DNA of 64,000 bases from Daldinia sp. FL1419 (taxonomy: Eukaryota > Ascomycota > Sordariomycetes > Xylariales > Hypoxylaceae): NCBI GenBank assembly GCA_025201765.1, contig MU623344.1, positions 310,001 through 374,000 on the forward strand, given 5' to 3'. Every line of letters starts with the position of its first letter. The first letter of the stretch is position 1. Below, piece by piece: positions 23,829 through 33,802 of the stretch. The translations under genes and the position numbers were made by a program. The notes beneath the pieces are model-generated. The model saw nothing but the letters and a program-made list of their open reading frames with translations, was not told the DNA's origin and did no database searches.

Positions 23829-24335
23829 CTAGGTTGATAGGCAGAATCGTGGGGTTGGTCCGTTTCGGTCCTTTCTGTTGATATCTACCTTGGGAATGAG
23901 TAGATCTACAACATCTCGAGGTCCGTATCGAACAGCCAGGTGTAATGCCGTTCCGCCAAGGCTAGGGACTTCCGCGTCCGCCTTGGCGCCATTATTCAGG
24001 AGAAGCTCGACAATTGAACTTTTACCGAATGCTGTCGCTAGAATAAGTGGACTAACGTTGAGTGTTATAGCCGTTTTGTCTTCCACGAACTCATACTGTA
24101 ACGGTATCTCAAGTAACTCGTTTCTAGAGTCTAGCAAGCTTTTCACTTCGTCATAGTGATCGTTTTTGATCGCCTCCCTAAGTTGGTATTCCATCGCAAC
24201 AGTCGCGGTACTAGCCAACACCGAAATGCTGTCAGTGGTTACCACGATAGATAAGAAAGAGTCCCATGCGCTCAGCAAAATAATGGAAGATAGCAGGGTT
24301 GGTAATACCGGGAGAGGCAAGTCTATATTGGGCAT
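23829..24335 (-). CDS. Short ankyrin-repeat protein, probably truncated
   Basis: A 168-aa ORF. A hydrophobic N-terminal part (residues 1-47) may be 5' non-coding, because a second ATG begins MEYQLREAIKNDHYDEVKSL, a normal start for ankyrin proteins. Repeats follow: SPLILATAFGKSSIVELLLNNGA, GGTALHLAVRYGPRDVVDLLIP, then the start of another, VDINRKDRNGPTP. The next repeat breaks off at FCLST and a stop, whereas a canonical repeat would continue as a helix pair. It is therefore a truncated or decaying ankyrin gene, or a donor (GTAGAT, just before this point) leads to an exon I cannot identify. Ankyrin repeats bind protein partners; no role can be given. Confidence 0.45.
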   Translation of the reverse strand: MPNIDLPLPVLPTLLSSIILLSAWDSFLSIVVTTDSISVLASTATVAMEYQLREAIKNDHYDEVKSLLDSRNELLEIPLQYEFVEDKTAITLNVSPLILATAFGKSSIVELLLNNGAKADAEVPSLGGTALHLAVRYGPRDVVDLLIPKVDINRKDRNGPTPRFCLST

Positions 24336-25126
24336 CGATGATTAGGTAGAACCGCGGAACATGTCAGCCGGCATTGTTGACAATCACAGAGCTGAACCCT
24401 ACCCCTGAAAATTCCCTGCAGCCCTGATAGGTAGATATCGACGAATTACGATTATGGTCTCTACAAGGATATATACTACTACCCTACGTAGGTACTCACC
24501 TACTTCGAATCGGTTCGAGGAAGTTGTCCAAACACTCATACCTTTTAAACGCCAAAACACTAAAATATAAATGACTTCCATTACAACCACACCTTGATTT
24601 TTCCTCATTTTTAACCCTATTTTCTTTTACCTAGTGAGAAATAACTACGTGACTTCATCACACGGTCCTGAAAACATTCTTTAGGTAATAGAGTTTCTTA
24701 ATATCAGTTTCATTCAGTTATATACCTCTTTGGAAGCTTCTATGTAACGGCGTGGTGCAGACTTTATTGGTAAGTAGGTAGGTATATAAGATTAGCCCAC
24801 CAACAAAAAGAGAAAAGAATACCCCCACTCCTATATACCGTGACATCCATTCCATCATACGAGATTATTCAGCTAATCAGTCGAATCCATTGGTCGGGTC
24901 ATACTGCCTATCTGACATTGGTGTCAAGTTAAATACCAATTTAACCGGTTGCTAGAATGTAAACGAGTGACAGATGGATATTACACCACTGGTGACGGGC
25001 CGATAAGATACCCCTATTATAAAGTAAGTTGAATAACGGTCGCAATGGATGGTCTCTTGCGATATTTCTCATCTTTACATTCAACAGTGCAACAGCTAAA
25101 TCCACAGACAAGCAGAAGCAACGAAA
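24336..25126. other. Divergent intergenic region
   Basis: It separates the ankyrin ORF from the lipocalin-like gene. One TAGGTAGGTAT motif is present near 24774. No coding exon was seen. Confidence 0.5.
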
Positions 25127-25661
25127 ATGGTGAAGCCAGACGCGGTAATGAAAGCCATCACCGGCACTTGGCTCTATTTGAACGTGACATCGTAAGTCCT
25201 ATCCATCCTGTAGGATTGTATATGCTTATAACATTTTTAGCTACTTCGATAATGGAACGGTATCTCACGACCCAGACCCGGGGTTAGGCCAGTTTCCCGT
25301 TGGAATACTTACTTACAATACTGCTGGTTGGATGTCTGCCAACTTTATGTCTTCTAAGCCGGAGGATCGTCCCGGGAATATAGACACGGAAACTCCGGAG
25401 ATCGGCACAGATGCGGAGTGGGCCCTTATCGGCAAGCACACGTTGGCGTACGCTGGACCTTGGTACGTCAGCGAGACCACGGACGACGTTGAAGTAGGCC
25501 AAATCACTCATGGACCGACGAAAGTCGCCTGGGTACCTACATGGGTTGGGAAAGAGTTGAAGAAAAACTATACATTATTAGACGATAAGAAGACGATGCG
25601 CTTTAGATCCAGAACTCAGGATGGCAAGAACGGGGACATGTTTTTCACACGGTTGGTGTAA
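25127..25661 (+). CDS. Lipocalin-like domain protein
   Basis: A small beta-barrel protein of the fungal lipocalin-like family (PF13924 type). Exons 25127-25191 and 25241-25661 join at phase 2 to give 161 aa. The sequence reads MVKPDAVMKAITGTW, then LNVTSYFDNGTVSHD, GILTYNTAGWMSANFM, LIGKHTLAYAGPWYVSE and a C-terminal strand MRFRSRTQDGKNGDM. The alternation of GTW, Y-NTAGWMSA and the Y-GPW motif are hallmarks of the family. No signal peptide is present, so it is probably cytosolic. Members sit in several secondary-metabolite clusters, where some assist cyclisation or are of unknown function. Here it is about 15 kb from the HR-PKS, so a link is only suggestive. Confidence 0.85.
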
Positions 25662-25875
25662 GCACTGTCAATCCCAACAAGCACGAAATTTATCAAGGAA
25701 ATTTTGGTTTACTTCTGTTTGGTTATTGAAGGCACTGGATCAGCGTCCGACGGCCCTAAGACCTACGTGTCTTTGTACACATCCAATCAATCATACTTCA
25801 TACAGTTGTAGTCACCTTCGGATACCTCTGGATATTGGAATACTTTTTACATTATAATAGACAAAAAAGAAAAAA

Positions 25876-27262
25876 TTATACATGAGCCTGCCGAGGCCGT
25901 TCCAGCTCAATATCTTCTGGGCTGGGCGAAGATCCCCTTGGCGATGCCGAGTAATTATCACTATGCAGAGGAACGATGTGCGATTGCGACGTCGACCCGT
26001 CAACACCCTTTTTCGAAAGTCCGGGATGATTCAAGTTGTGGTAGTTGCGACTCGTCGACTTTCCGCTGTCGAGAAAACGGTGGGGAGAGAATAGGGGTTT
26101 TAGCGCTGGAGCACTTGCGCACCAAATAGCCACATTTATTTCCACCATGGACCATACATTGACCTAGAAACGAATTAGAGTAAGATTCTCACGGTAGGTA
26201 TACTAGAAGAGGACGGGCGGTAGTGGACTAAAACTGTGAATACATACAAGAATGCTGTCGCGGAAGGGATCAGTGGCTAGTGTATAGGTGTGTATGGAGT
26301 AGAGTCGTGCGCAAGAGAAAGCCGTCGCGAGGCCGCCAGCACCAAAGATACCATACAGTACATGCCTGCTGCGCTTCGAAATCTGGAGATGCTTCAACGT
26401 AGGTAGAGGGAGCATAAGGATCCAAAGGTCCAGGATGATACCGAAAATAGATGTAACTGGTTAATGTGTAAGCATCACTGGCCGCTTAATCAAATGGAAT
26501 CTTTCTACTTACAGTAAAAGAAAGCTGTGGTGTCTATGCAGCTTCCTGATATATATCTCTCGAGGTCCCAGGCCTTTTCAAGGGGCCTGCATTGCCCAAC
26601 CACAACCCCAATGCATATAATAAAGAAAATACCCAACAGGCCGTTTGTACCTTGGCATAGCTTTTTAAAGGTGACCGAAACGGCTGACGGCTAAGATTAA
26701 TACAGTGCAGCCAGAGCAGCGATGAAATATCGAACACGTACCGAATCTATCGTACATAAACACGATCGACGTCTTAACGCAAGTCAAAATTGCGTAGTAT
26801 AGAAGCTCGATAGCGAAACTGGTCTTTTTTAAATTTTAGTATACTTTTCCATGTTAAGTTGACATATAGTTTGCGTAGGATTTACCTGGAGTTGTGCCTC
26901 CTTATCACTCATAGGTATGGTCGCCATCGGTAAACCCATTCCTTTAGCCTTGCCGACGTAAAGAGTAGCGAGATAGCCGATGGTAAAGATCTTCCCGACG
27001 TTAGTATAGGAATAACGTCGTAATAAGTCGTGGAACACACCATAGCACCAACAGACATCCAATCATCCATCCCAGCCTTCTTCATAACTACGAACCGAAT
27101 CCATGATCTAGTGACCACCACCATAGCTAGTTTTTTTCCACGTTAGTGAACGGATACATGAGAACGCCGCACGAGATTATTACCTGAAACGGCCGTTAAT
27201 ATTGTCGATACTATAATGAGAATCGTTATTTGAGTGTGGTCGACGGGCTCCGTGGTTGCCAT
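25876..27262 (-). CDS. Rhodopsin-domain 7TM protein (PTH11-like), seven exons
   Basis: A complete fungal rhodopsin-domain membrane protein, 339 aa. Exons, 5' to 3': 27262-27184, 27126-27041, 26990-26886, 26823-26742, 26683-26513, 26456-26248, 26163-25876. Every junction keeps phase. Signatures: MKKAGMDDWMSVGAM (the conserved DDW after helix 2), CVKTSIVFMYDRF (helix 3), GVVVGQCRPLEKAW (QC-P-W motif), SIFGIILDLWILMLPLPTL (helix 5), GGLATAFSCARLYSI, and VNVWSMVEINVAIWCASAPAL (helix 7). The cytoplasmic tail is Ser/His-rich. Exon 5 is read in a different frame from the long open frame that overlaps it; only the splice CAG/CCGTTTCGG restores the QC-P-W motif. It is the third such gene in the window and is not a recent copy of the other two, since introns and tail differ. 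Confidence 0.88.
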
Positions 27263-27824
27263 TGTAGAGCACGTGTGGCTCTGGTAAACAGAGCAGCCCT
27301 TGAAAATGTCGTGGCCCGATCACAATAATTAATACCGAGGATTTAATCCAGCTTATCAGCCTTATGAGGGCTCGGGTCGCTATGAGAGACGTCTCCAGGA
27401 CGGATTATCGTATACTATTATCCCATCAAATCGATATGGAATTACAACACGATAATGTCATCAAGAAGCCATTGTGCAGGGACTCTTTTAATATCTATTC
27501 TACTTTTAACTCTTACTGCGACCCTAGATCTCCTGATCTGCACATCGATGAGGGCGAAATATGGGGTACGTTGCAACTGATCGAAGACGGCGTCGAACTA
27601 GGGGCTGCTAGACAGACCAAGCGTTCGGTGGTTCTTCTTCGCTCCGAGCACGCCGTGCATGTACTTTCGGCGGTCGTCGATAGTCTTTGTTAGCGATCTG
27701 CTCGAACATCGCACATCCCTTATCACTCGGAGATTGTACCGATCGAGAAAAGCTCGTTGGCAAGGGCCCCACGCGTTCGTGGATATCCCCTGCTCCCGTA
27801 CCAAGATGCAGACAAGTCAGGCCA
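27263..27824. other. Intergenic, with one weak 109-codon ORF
   Basis: An ATG-initiated plus-strand ORF (27364-27693, 109 aa) lies divergent to the 7TM gene. It is mixed polar with no motif and no splice continuation I can support, so I do not call it a gene. Confidence 0.4.
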
Positions 27825-28258
27825 CCAGCCGGTCCCGAATTTTAATGGCGCGGTCTTGGCATTTCAGTTCCTTCAGAATATATAACAGTTATACAACCAA
27901 AACAACGATATAAAAATTATAAAAAATATGATTTGATTCGTAAAAGGCTCCTTTATATATATATCATTTTAGATTTTTATTTGCTGTAAAGATGTGCTTA
28001 TAATCTTGGTTTGAATATAAGGTCTTGAAATAGGTTTAAAGGGTTATACTATTACTCAACACAATTCAATGAAATTGAGGGATAAAAAATAGCAAAAATA
28101 CAAATGAATAAACTACTTAAAATAGAACTTTTTAATAATTTTTCTTAAATTTTTACAATTTTATTTGTATTAATTATGTTGAGTTGAATATGTTATTTCT
28201 TTGGCAATTTTAAGGGTAAAATGCCAAGACCGCGCCATTAAAACTCGGGGCCTACTGG
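27825..28258. mobile_element. MITE-like element A with 40-bp terminal inverted repeats
   Basis: A 434-bp AT-rich, non-coding element. The left arm 27825-27864 and the reverse complement of 28219-28258 agree at 36 of 40 positions, sharing the core TTTTAATGGCGCGGTCTTGG. The interior is strongly AT-rich and contains no ORF. Size, TIRs and lack of coding are those of a non-autonomous class II element. I cannot identify a clear target-site duplication. Element B begins only 37 bp to the right. Confidence 0.8.
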
Positions 28259-28295
28259 CCACTCAGCTCAGCCCTGTCCTGAGAGACCATAGGTC

Positions 28296-28824
28296 GCCCG
28301 ACCATTGCCCCACTCCCCACCTTACCAATATATAGGTAGTTTGTATAAGGGCACCTAACTTGACTAAACCATTGCAAGAATTTAGTTAACCTATTATATT
28401 AAGTTTATTTAACCAAATATATCTTGGATAATAAGTATTTAGCAAATCCTCTATGAGCTATATCAAATATTTAGATTTTTAAAAATTTTTAATTTAGGTT
28501 AAATATTTACATATTTTTTATTTGGTAGATAGGTGCTCTTTAAGTGCTTAATGAGTATTTAGTAAATACTCAACAGATATCTAGCAAAATTTGGCTGACA
28601 AGTGCAGCTGAACAAGCTCTTAAAGGGTTTGCTAAATATTCATTGAGTACTCATTAAGCACTTAAATAGCACTTATTTACCAAATAAAAAATATGTAAAT
28701 ATTTAAATTGGATTAAATATTAGTAAGATGAGCTCTTTGAATATATTTTGGTTAAGTGAATTTCACTCCATTTATATAAACTATCCATGCACTGGTAGGG
28801 TGGGGAGTGGGGCAATGGTCGGGC
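28296..28824. mobile_element. Fold-back MITE-like element B
   Basis: A 529-bp non-coding element with termini GCCCGACCATTGCCCCACTC and its complement; 31 of 32 terminal bases match (28296-28327 and 28793-28824). The inverted symmetry continues inward: 28498-28556 pairs with about 28647-28705 with only about three mismatches. Nearly the whole element is thus a hairpin with a loop near 28557-28646. The direct repeat CCCTGTCCTGA flanks it at 28272-28282 and 28836-28846, but about 10-13 bp away from the TIR tips. It is therefore not a simple target duplication and may mark an older insertion site. The interior is AT-rich and has no ORF. Confidence 0.85.
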
Positions 28825-31128
28825 AACTCGGTTCCCCTGTCCTGATCCAATGTCAGTGCGTACAGAACCTCAGCTTGCCATTCCACCGGTCTCGGCTAGT
28901 TTAAACTGGCATTCGGTGTTCCTCGGTAAAAGAAAAAAAAATGATCAGGGACGGTCCAGCTACAGAAGGGCCGGCTCAAGTAAATTATATTTTTACTACG
29001 TGTGGGCTAAGAATACAAAGTTCGCTAATGCAGGAATACGCTTGACGTCTCGATATTCAGGCCTTAATACGGTTGGATGACTTACGAACTGCTAAATAAT
29101 CTAGAAAAAGTTTTAAGTCAAAGTGTGACATCTACTCAAGAATCTATATGCGTCTATTTCGTCGGCTTACTGGAACTAGCAAGTTCTGTGGGTATTTACA
29201 ACCGAAAATCACATCGACCGAACTTTAAACACTCTGCTAGTTTGTATGTTAGGCCAATAATAGAGAGATGACGGTGATGGAAAATATTTCGATCAGCGAA
29301 CCCGAACGGAATTTTATCCGTCTCCTTTTGATTCCAGCAGAGCCATGACTACAGCTTAGGCTCGACAATGCGCGATTGGGATGAAATCACTTCAGACAAT
29401 TCCCTATTGCGAACATATCTGCATAGCTCTAATGTTTCGCTTGTTCGGTATGATTACGGCGGTTAAAAATACTTAGCCCCCGGGGAAGATGGCCCCGAAT
29501 GTTGCTTTTCCTGTGCTGGAATAGTTCTCGTAAATAAGCAAAGCGTTAAGCTATAGTTGTTCTAGTATGGGTTGCGGCTGATGCGTAGATTAGATCCCCT
29601 TGTCGCAGAATAAATCCCGCCAACTCGACTGCGTTAAACTCAGGGGGAAATGCTTCAAATCCTTGGTAGTGTGTGGTGTAAAGCGGCGCTGTCCGGTCTG
29701 TCTGAGGGACTTACGTAGGTAGGTACCTACCCATCAAGCTTATACCTAGGTAAGTCCAGGTTCTTTGACATCTGACATCTGTCATATTGAGAAATCGTAC
29801 TATCCTTATATTTTCATCTTAATTTATTATGAATAGTGCTTCGATAATCATTCAATAATATATTCCTCGTTCTGCGCCCCTTTCTTAAGCATATGTCTTA
29901 AAGAGCCGACGAGGCTCGCATAATATCCCCTATCAAGCCAATCTTTAGTATTATCCTGCTCTATATTAGATGAGAGACCAAGACAATTAATGCACTTGAT
30001 TTCTGACCTAGGTACTGCATCTGGTTATACAATTCTTTGGCAAATATTAGATCGGCCCAGGTCTCTGCATCTTCTGTCTCAGCGCGATGAAAAGAAGGTC
30101 TAGTAGCAACATCTGGCCTAACAGTATATATTCTAGCTCTGTGTGGTGGTTCAAAGCTAGACACTCCATAGCACTCATCGTGGACAGGGAGATGGCTGTT
30201 TTGAAGCACTTATTAGAGGGATTCTTGGTACTGGTCGTTATATATTTACTCCGAGAACCTAGACGTCTATCATTCTCCCCGGCCTGGCTTAGCTATCGCG
30301 TGTTGACCTTGTGCGATAACTACCGTCGTGTTCCGGCGTGAGGGACCAGGGCCTAGATGTGTGTTAAGGGTCCTACGAAACGAGAAGACCAGGAATAAGG
30401 ATGTTCCTAACACCGCTAAATTATAGTATTTGTTCTGGACCAATATCGCTTATGTCAGTCGTATGACAACACGACGTGAATGGTTGGAAAAGTAGATTAA
30501 GGGCTTCGAAGTTCTGTGTAACGCATGCAATAAATTTCTAAATACGGAGCCTAATAAATATTTACTCCCCATTTATGTGCAGGATGATAGCTGGTAAAGG
30601 AGTACCTAATTAGTGTTGGAATGTGTGTGGCTGGTATACAGTATACAGGGATGATATACATCTTACATATGCCCACCTATTCTCCTAAGATAGACTTGAG
30701 AACACAAGTAACTTACCTCATAAACTGCGTCTTACTTCAACATAGTCGAGTCCCTCGACATTCATACTTTTTCCCTCGGAGTAGAAGATGAATGTTGAAT
30801 CTGGCAAAGTGACTTACTCTTGGATCTTTTGGAATTGATTTGTGTCGATGAGTCGGGTTCTTATTTCGAGAACCTCTTATTCAGAACGGCGTATCACATC
30901 ATGTAAGTTCCTACGAATAGTAACTACCGGGACCCCTTTTCGGACTTCAAGATCTCCCGGCGAGTCCCATCAGACCATCCACAGTGCCTAAATGTGTCTT
31001 CCTCCCCCGTGCCGTTTCTCTTTGCTTAACAACTTAATTAAATTATTTGCTATAGGTTCTTTGGTTTTATGGCTAGTTACCTGTTAATCCGAAGTAGGCA
31101 ATCTTTGTTCTATTCATGATTACAATAC
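28825..31128. other. Gene-free intergenic stretch (2.3 kb)
   Basis: Several 60-85-codon ORFs occur (for example 28850-29080 plus and 29961-30209 minus), but none has a recognisable motif or splice continuation. TAGGTAGGTACC palindromes are present at about 29716-29756. It may contain decayed sequence. Confidence 0.5.
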
Positions 31129-32730
31129 CTATTCGCATTCATATGAAGTCCAATCATTTGAATCACTACCTCGTAAATGAGCAGTCTGAGGCCAAGGACA
31201 GAGCTTACTTGTCTTTTCTTTCAAGTTTTCATCCAAAGGATCAGTGCCCAGCATCTCGGATGGCGGACGTCCAGTCTCAACCCACTGCACAAGAGCCTCA
31301 AGTGCGTGCCAAGTTCCCGGGACCTGCGGATAGCCCGAAGCCGAAGTACAATGGCCGCCGCCGGGCACCATGAATAACCGAAACCAGTCACTAAGGTCGT
31401 CGCCGAAGAAGTCTTCGATCTTGTTGAGATGCTGGATCGGCCACGTGGCGGCGTTGAGTGGATCGGCCCAGCCCTGATACACAATCATCTTGGAGCCTAC
31501 AGCTTTAAATTCTGATAGATCCGGGCTGATCTCGTCTATTAATGTTCCCACCCTCTCGTCGACCATGTCAACATCCGTCGCCCAATCAAAAGTTGATGCA
31601 TCGTATGACAGGTTATCGAACGCCATATTTTGCAAGATCGGGATTGAAAATGCCTCTGCGAGGATCCCTTCTTGCACCGCCCACTCTGTTTCGCTTCCAA
31701 ACGAGAACCCTGGATAAAGAGAGGAATTAATCCAAGAATCTATAGGACCCTGGTAAATATTCTGTACAGCTGATAATTGTGCCGATGTGAGGCATGTAGT
31801 TGAATTTGCTTCTGAGGGGTTGCATTCCAGTGTTGAGATGTCAAAGTCGCACGCTAGGGGGTTTTCGAGGACCCCGTCTTCAAGGCCGTCAAGGCTGTCA
31901 CATTTCTCTAGAACAGCCCGGGTTATAAGATCAAGGGCACTTTGCGGTAAGTATTTCGGACCCTAGGTATGATGATCAGCTTCGCGATACTTCGCCTGGA
32001 CGCTCTACTCGTGACCTACCTGAGTGACCTGGGCGTTCCATAGAAAAGACAAGGCCAGGTGGGAATACCAATTCCCTGGACATCCTGCTATGATACCGTC
32101 AAATAAGCCTGGATGAAATTGTGCCAGAGCGAAGCCTTGAGCACCACCAGTGGAACAGCCAGTGTAATAGCTATACTTGGGAAATCCGCTATAAAACTCA
32201 GCCGTTATATTTCTTGCAGTCGGAGTGAACTGTGCGATTGAGTTATGTATCCACGACTGAACCTGCTCTTCATCGTGTAGATATGGTAGATAAACGCCAG
32301 GGGCACCATTGCCATCGTTATTCTCAGAAGCTAAGTGCCCTGAATTCCCACCCGCGACTGCATATCCCGCGTTGAGATTACCTATCATATCGCTCTCGGC
32401 GATGGTACCGGCCATGCCACCATTTCCTACGACTAGATATCGTCCGTTATACTTTTCGGAAGAGGGCAGCCAGAGTTGGAATATAATCGAGTTATTCCTA
32501 GGATACGGGATCCTGCCGAATAAACGACATAATGGATATGTATTGAGCGTGTTGCTGACGTTGAGAGCATTTTTGGCTACGTAGCTGGCGTTTAGGATTG
32601 CTACGCCGTCGCCTACGTCAGGGAGTGACGAGGCGAATTTAGAGCAATCCTCTACTTGCCAAGACGCACCACTGCCCACAACATGACCGACAACAAAAAA
32701 CAGAGAGCCTAGTACGACGTCGACTCTCAT
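31129..32730 (-). CDS. Secreted tannase/feruloyl esterase family enzyme
   Basis: A secreted serine esterase that cleaves ester bonds of gallate, ferulate or related plant phenolics. Exons 32730-32020 and 31962-31129 join phase 0 to give 514 aa, normal for the family. The N-terminus MRVDVVLGSLFFVVGHVVG is a signal peptide. The catalytic serine is in YYTGCSTGGAQGFALAQFHP near residue 190, Asp in YQGWADPLN, and His-Cys in VPGGGHC; the Cys of CSTGG and the Cys after the catalytic His are the CS-D-HC disulphide that defines this family. Several NxS/T sites are present. Substrate (tannin or feruloyl ester) cannot be told from sequence alone. It is divergently transcribed from an MFS transporter gene starting at 33803. 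Confidence 0.93.
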
Positions 32731-33802
32731 GGTGAATAGTGAGGTTCGACAGTTATCATAAAGTTGGGGGATGCATGGAATTCTAAGCTCCGCTAGAAAC
32801 TAGACTACGAAGGAGACTAGAAACGCATCCCTTACAAGAACTAGAAATTAGAGGACTGGATTTATAACCAGAAAGTGACGAACTGTGGGATGACTAGAAT
32901 AATCCGTATTCTATTAAGCATCTCCCGTAGCGTGTACGAGAGTCGATCGGACGTAAAGTAACATCGCCTGGTCTCGTTGAACGCTTGCCCAATCGGCGTC
33001 TTTCTCCAATACCTCTAGGAGGCACCGCCGGTGTTGAAAGAAGGCCGGTCTAGAAATATGCCAAGCCGAAAGCCGGAGTTATCAGCAACAATAAGCACGA
33101 CGACACACAATATTATTATAAAGTAAATAATAACCTGGTTTATAGCTGCATCGGCGACGTGGTCTAGGAATATCTTATGCGATATGTCGTGGCTACGGGT
33201 TTAGGAGCTTGAAAGTGGCAAGAGTCGAACCGAATCATCGTATAGTTTCCGAAGACCCTTGTCGCGCGCTCGCGGATCCCGGACATGTTCCCGATACAGG
33301 AGACGGGCTCCGTACGTTGAACAACTTACAGCTCACAACTCCGCATTCCAAGGCATGATGATATAGTTGTCTTTGCCCCTCATTAGTCCAATTAACAAGA
33401 TACCGAAAAGAAACCCGATCGAACAAGTCTTTTCTCTCCAGAGACTAGTAACCCGACGCGATGACCTCTCTATCCATCTTAGGGCTGTCCCTCCGCGATC
33501 AGGACCCCGGAAATTGGATCGCCTCATTCGAGCTAGCTTTATCCCCACAATCCCCGCGTTCGCGGCCTGGTTTTTTTTTTCTCAACCAATCCCCCCCCTA
33601 GGCGGTCTGACCAGTAGAGATATTATTTATTCAGATATTCCGTTCCGTTCGTTGTTTATGTTTACTGGATCCTCACCGCCTTGCCCGTCCAAACTCAACG
33701 AGTCGCCAAGTGAGTTTTCGTCTCGCTCGCTCGTAATTTTTGTCGAATAAGTCGTCTGCGCTGGTTCAGGCTGTAGGCCGACTTGGGAAGAATAAAGAAA
33801 TC
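32731..33802. promoter_or_regulatory. Shared promoter region of esterase and MFS transporter
   Basis: This 1.07-kb divergent intergenic region holds both start-proximal promoters. A T-run (about 33571-33580) and a C-run (about 33591-33598) are visible. Candidate binding sites cannot be assigned. Non-ATG ORFs in it are judged spurious. Confidence 0.45.

Noticed and set aside
27364..27693. 109-codon ORF beside the third 7TM gene
   Set aside because: ATG-initiated but without motif or splice support; stated only as possible.
33190..33260. B-box-like GGTTCGACTC on the minus strand, possible tRNA
   Set aside because: The T-arm stem does not pair and no D- or anticodon arm can be drawn. No tRNA gene was found in the window.
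33367..33750. Plus-strand ORF of 127 codons between esterase and transporter
   Set aside because: Start is TTG, it lies in the shared promoter and reads through T- and C-runs.
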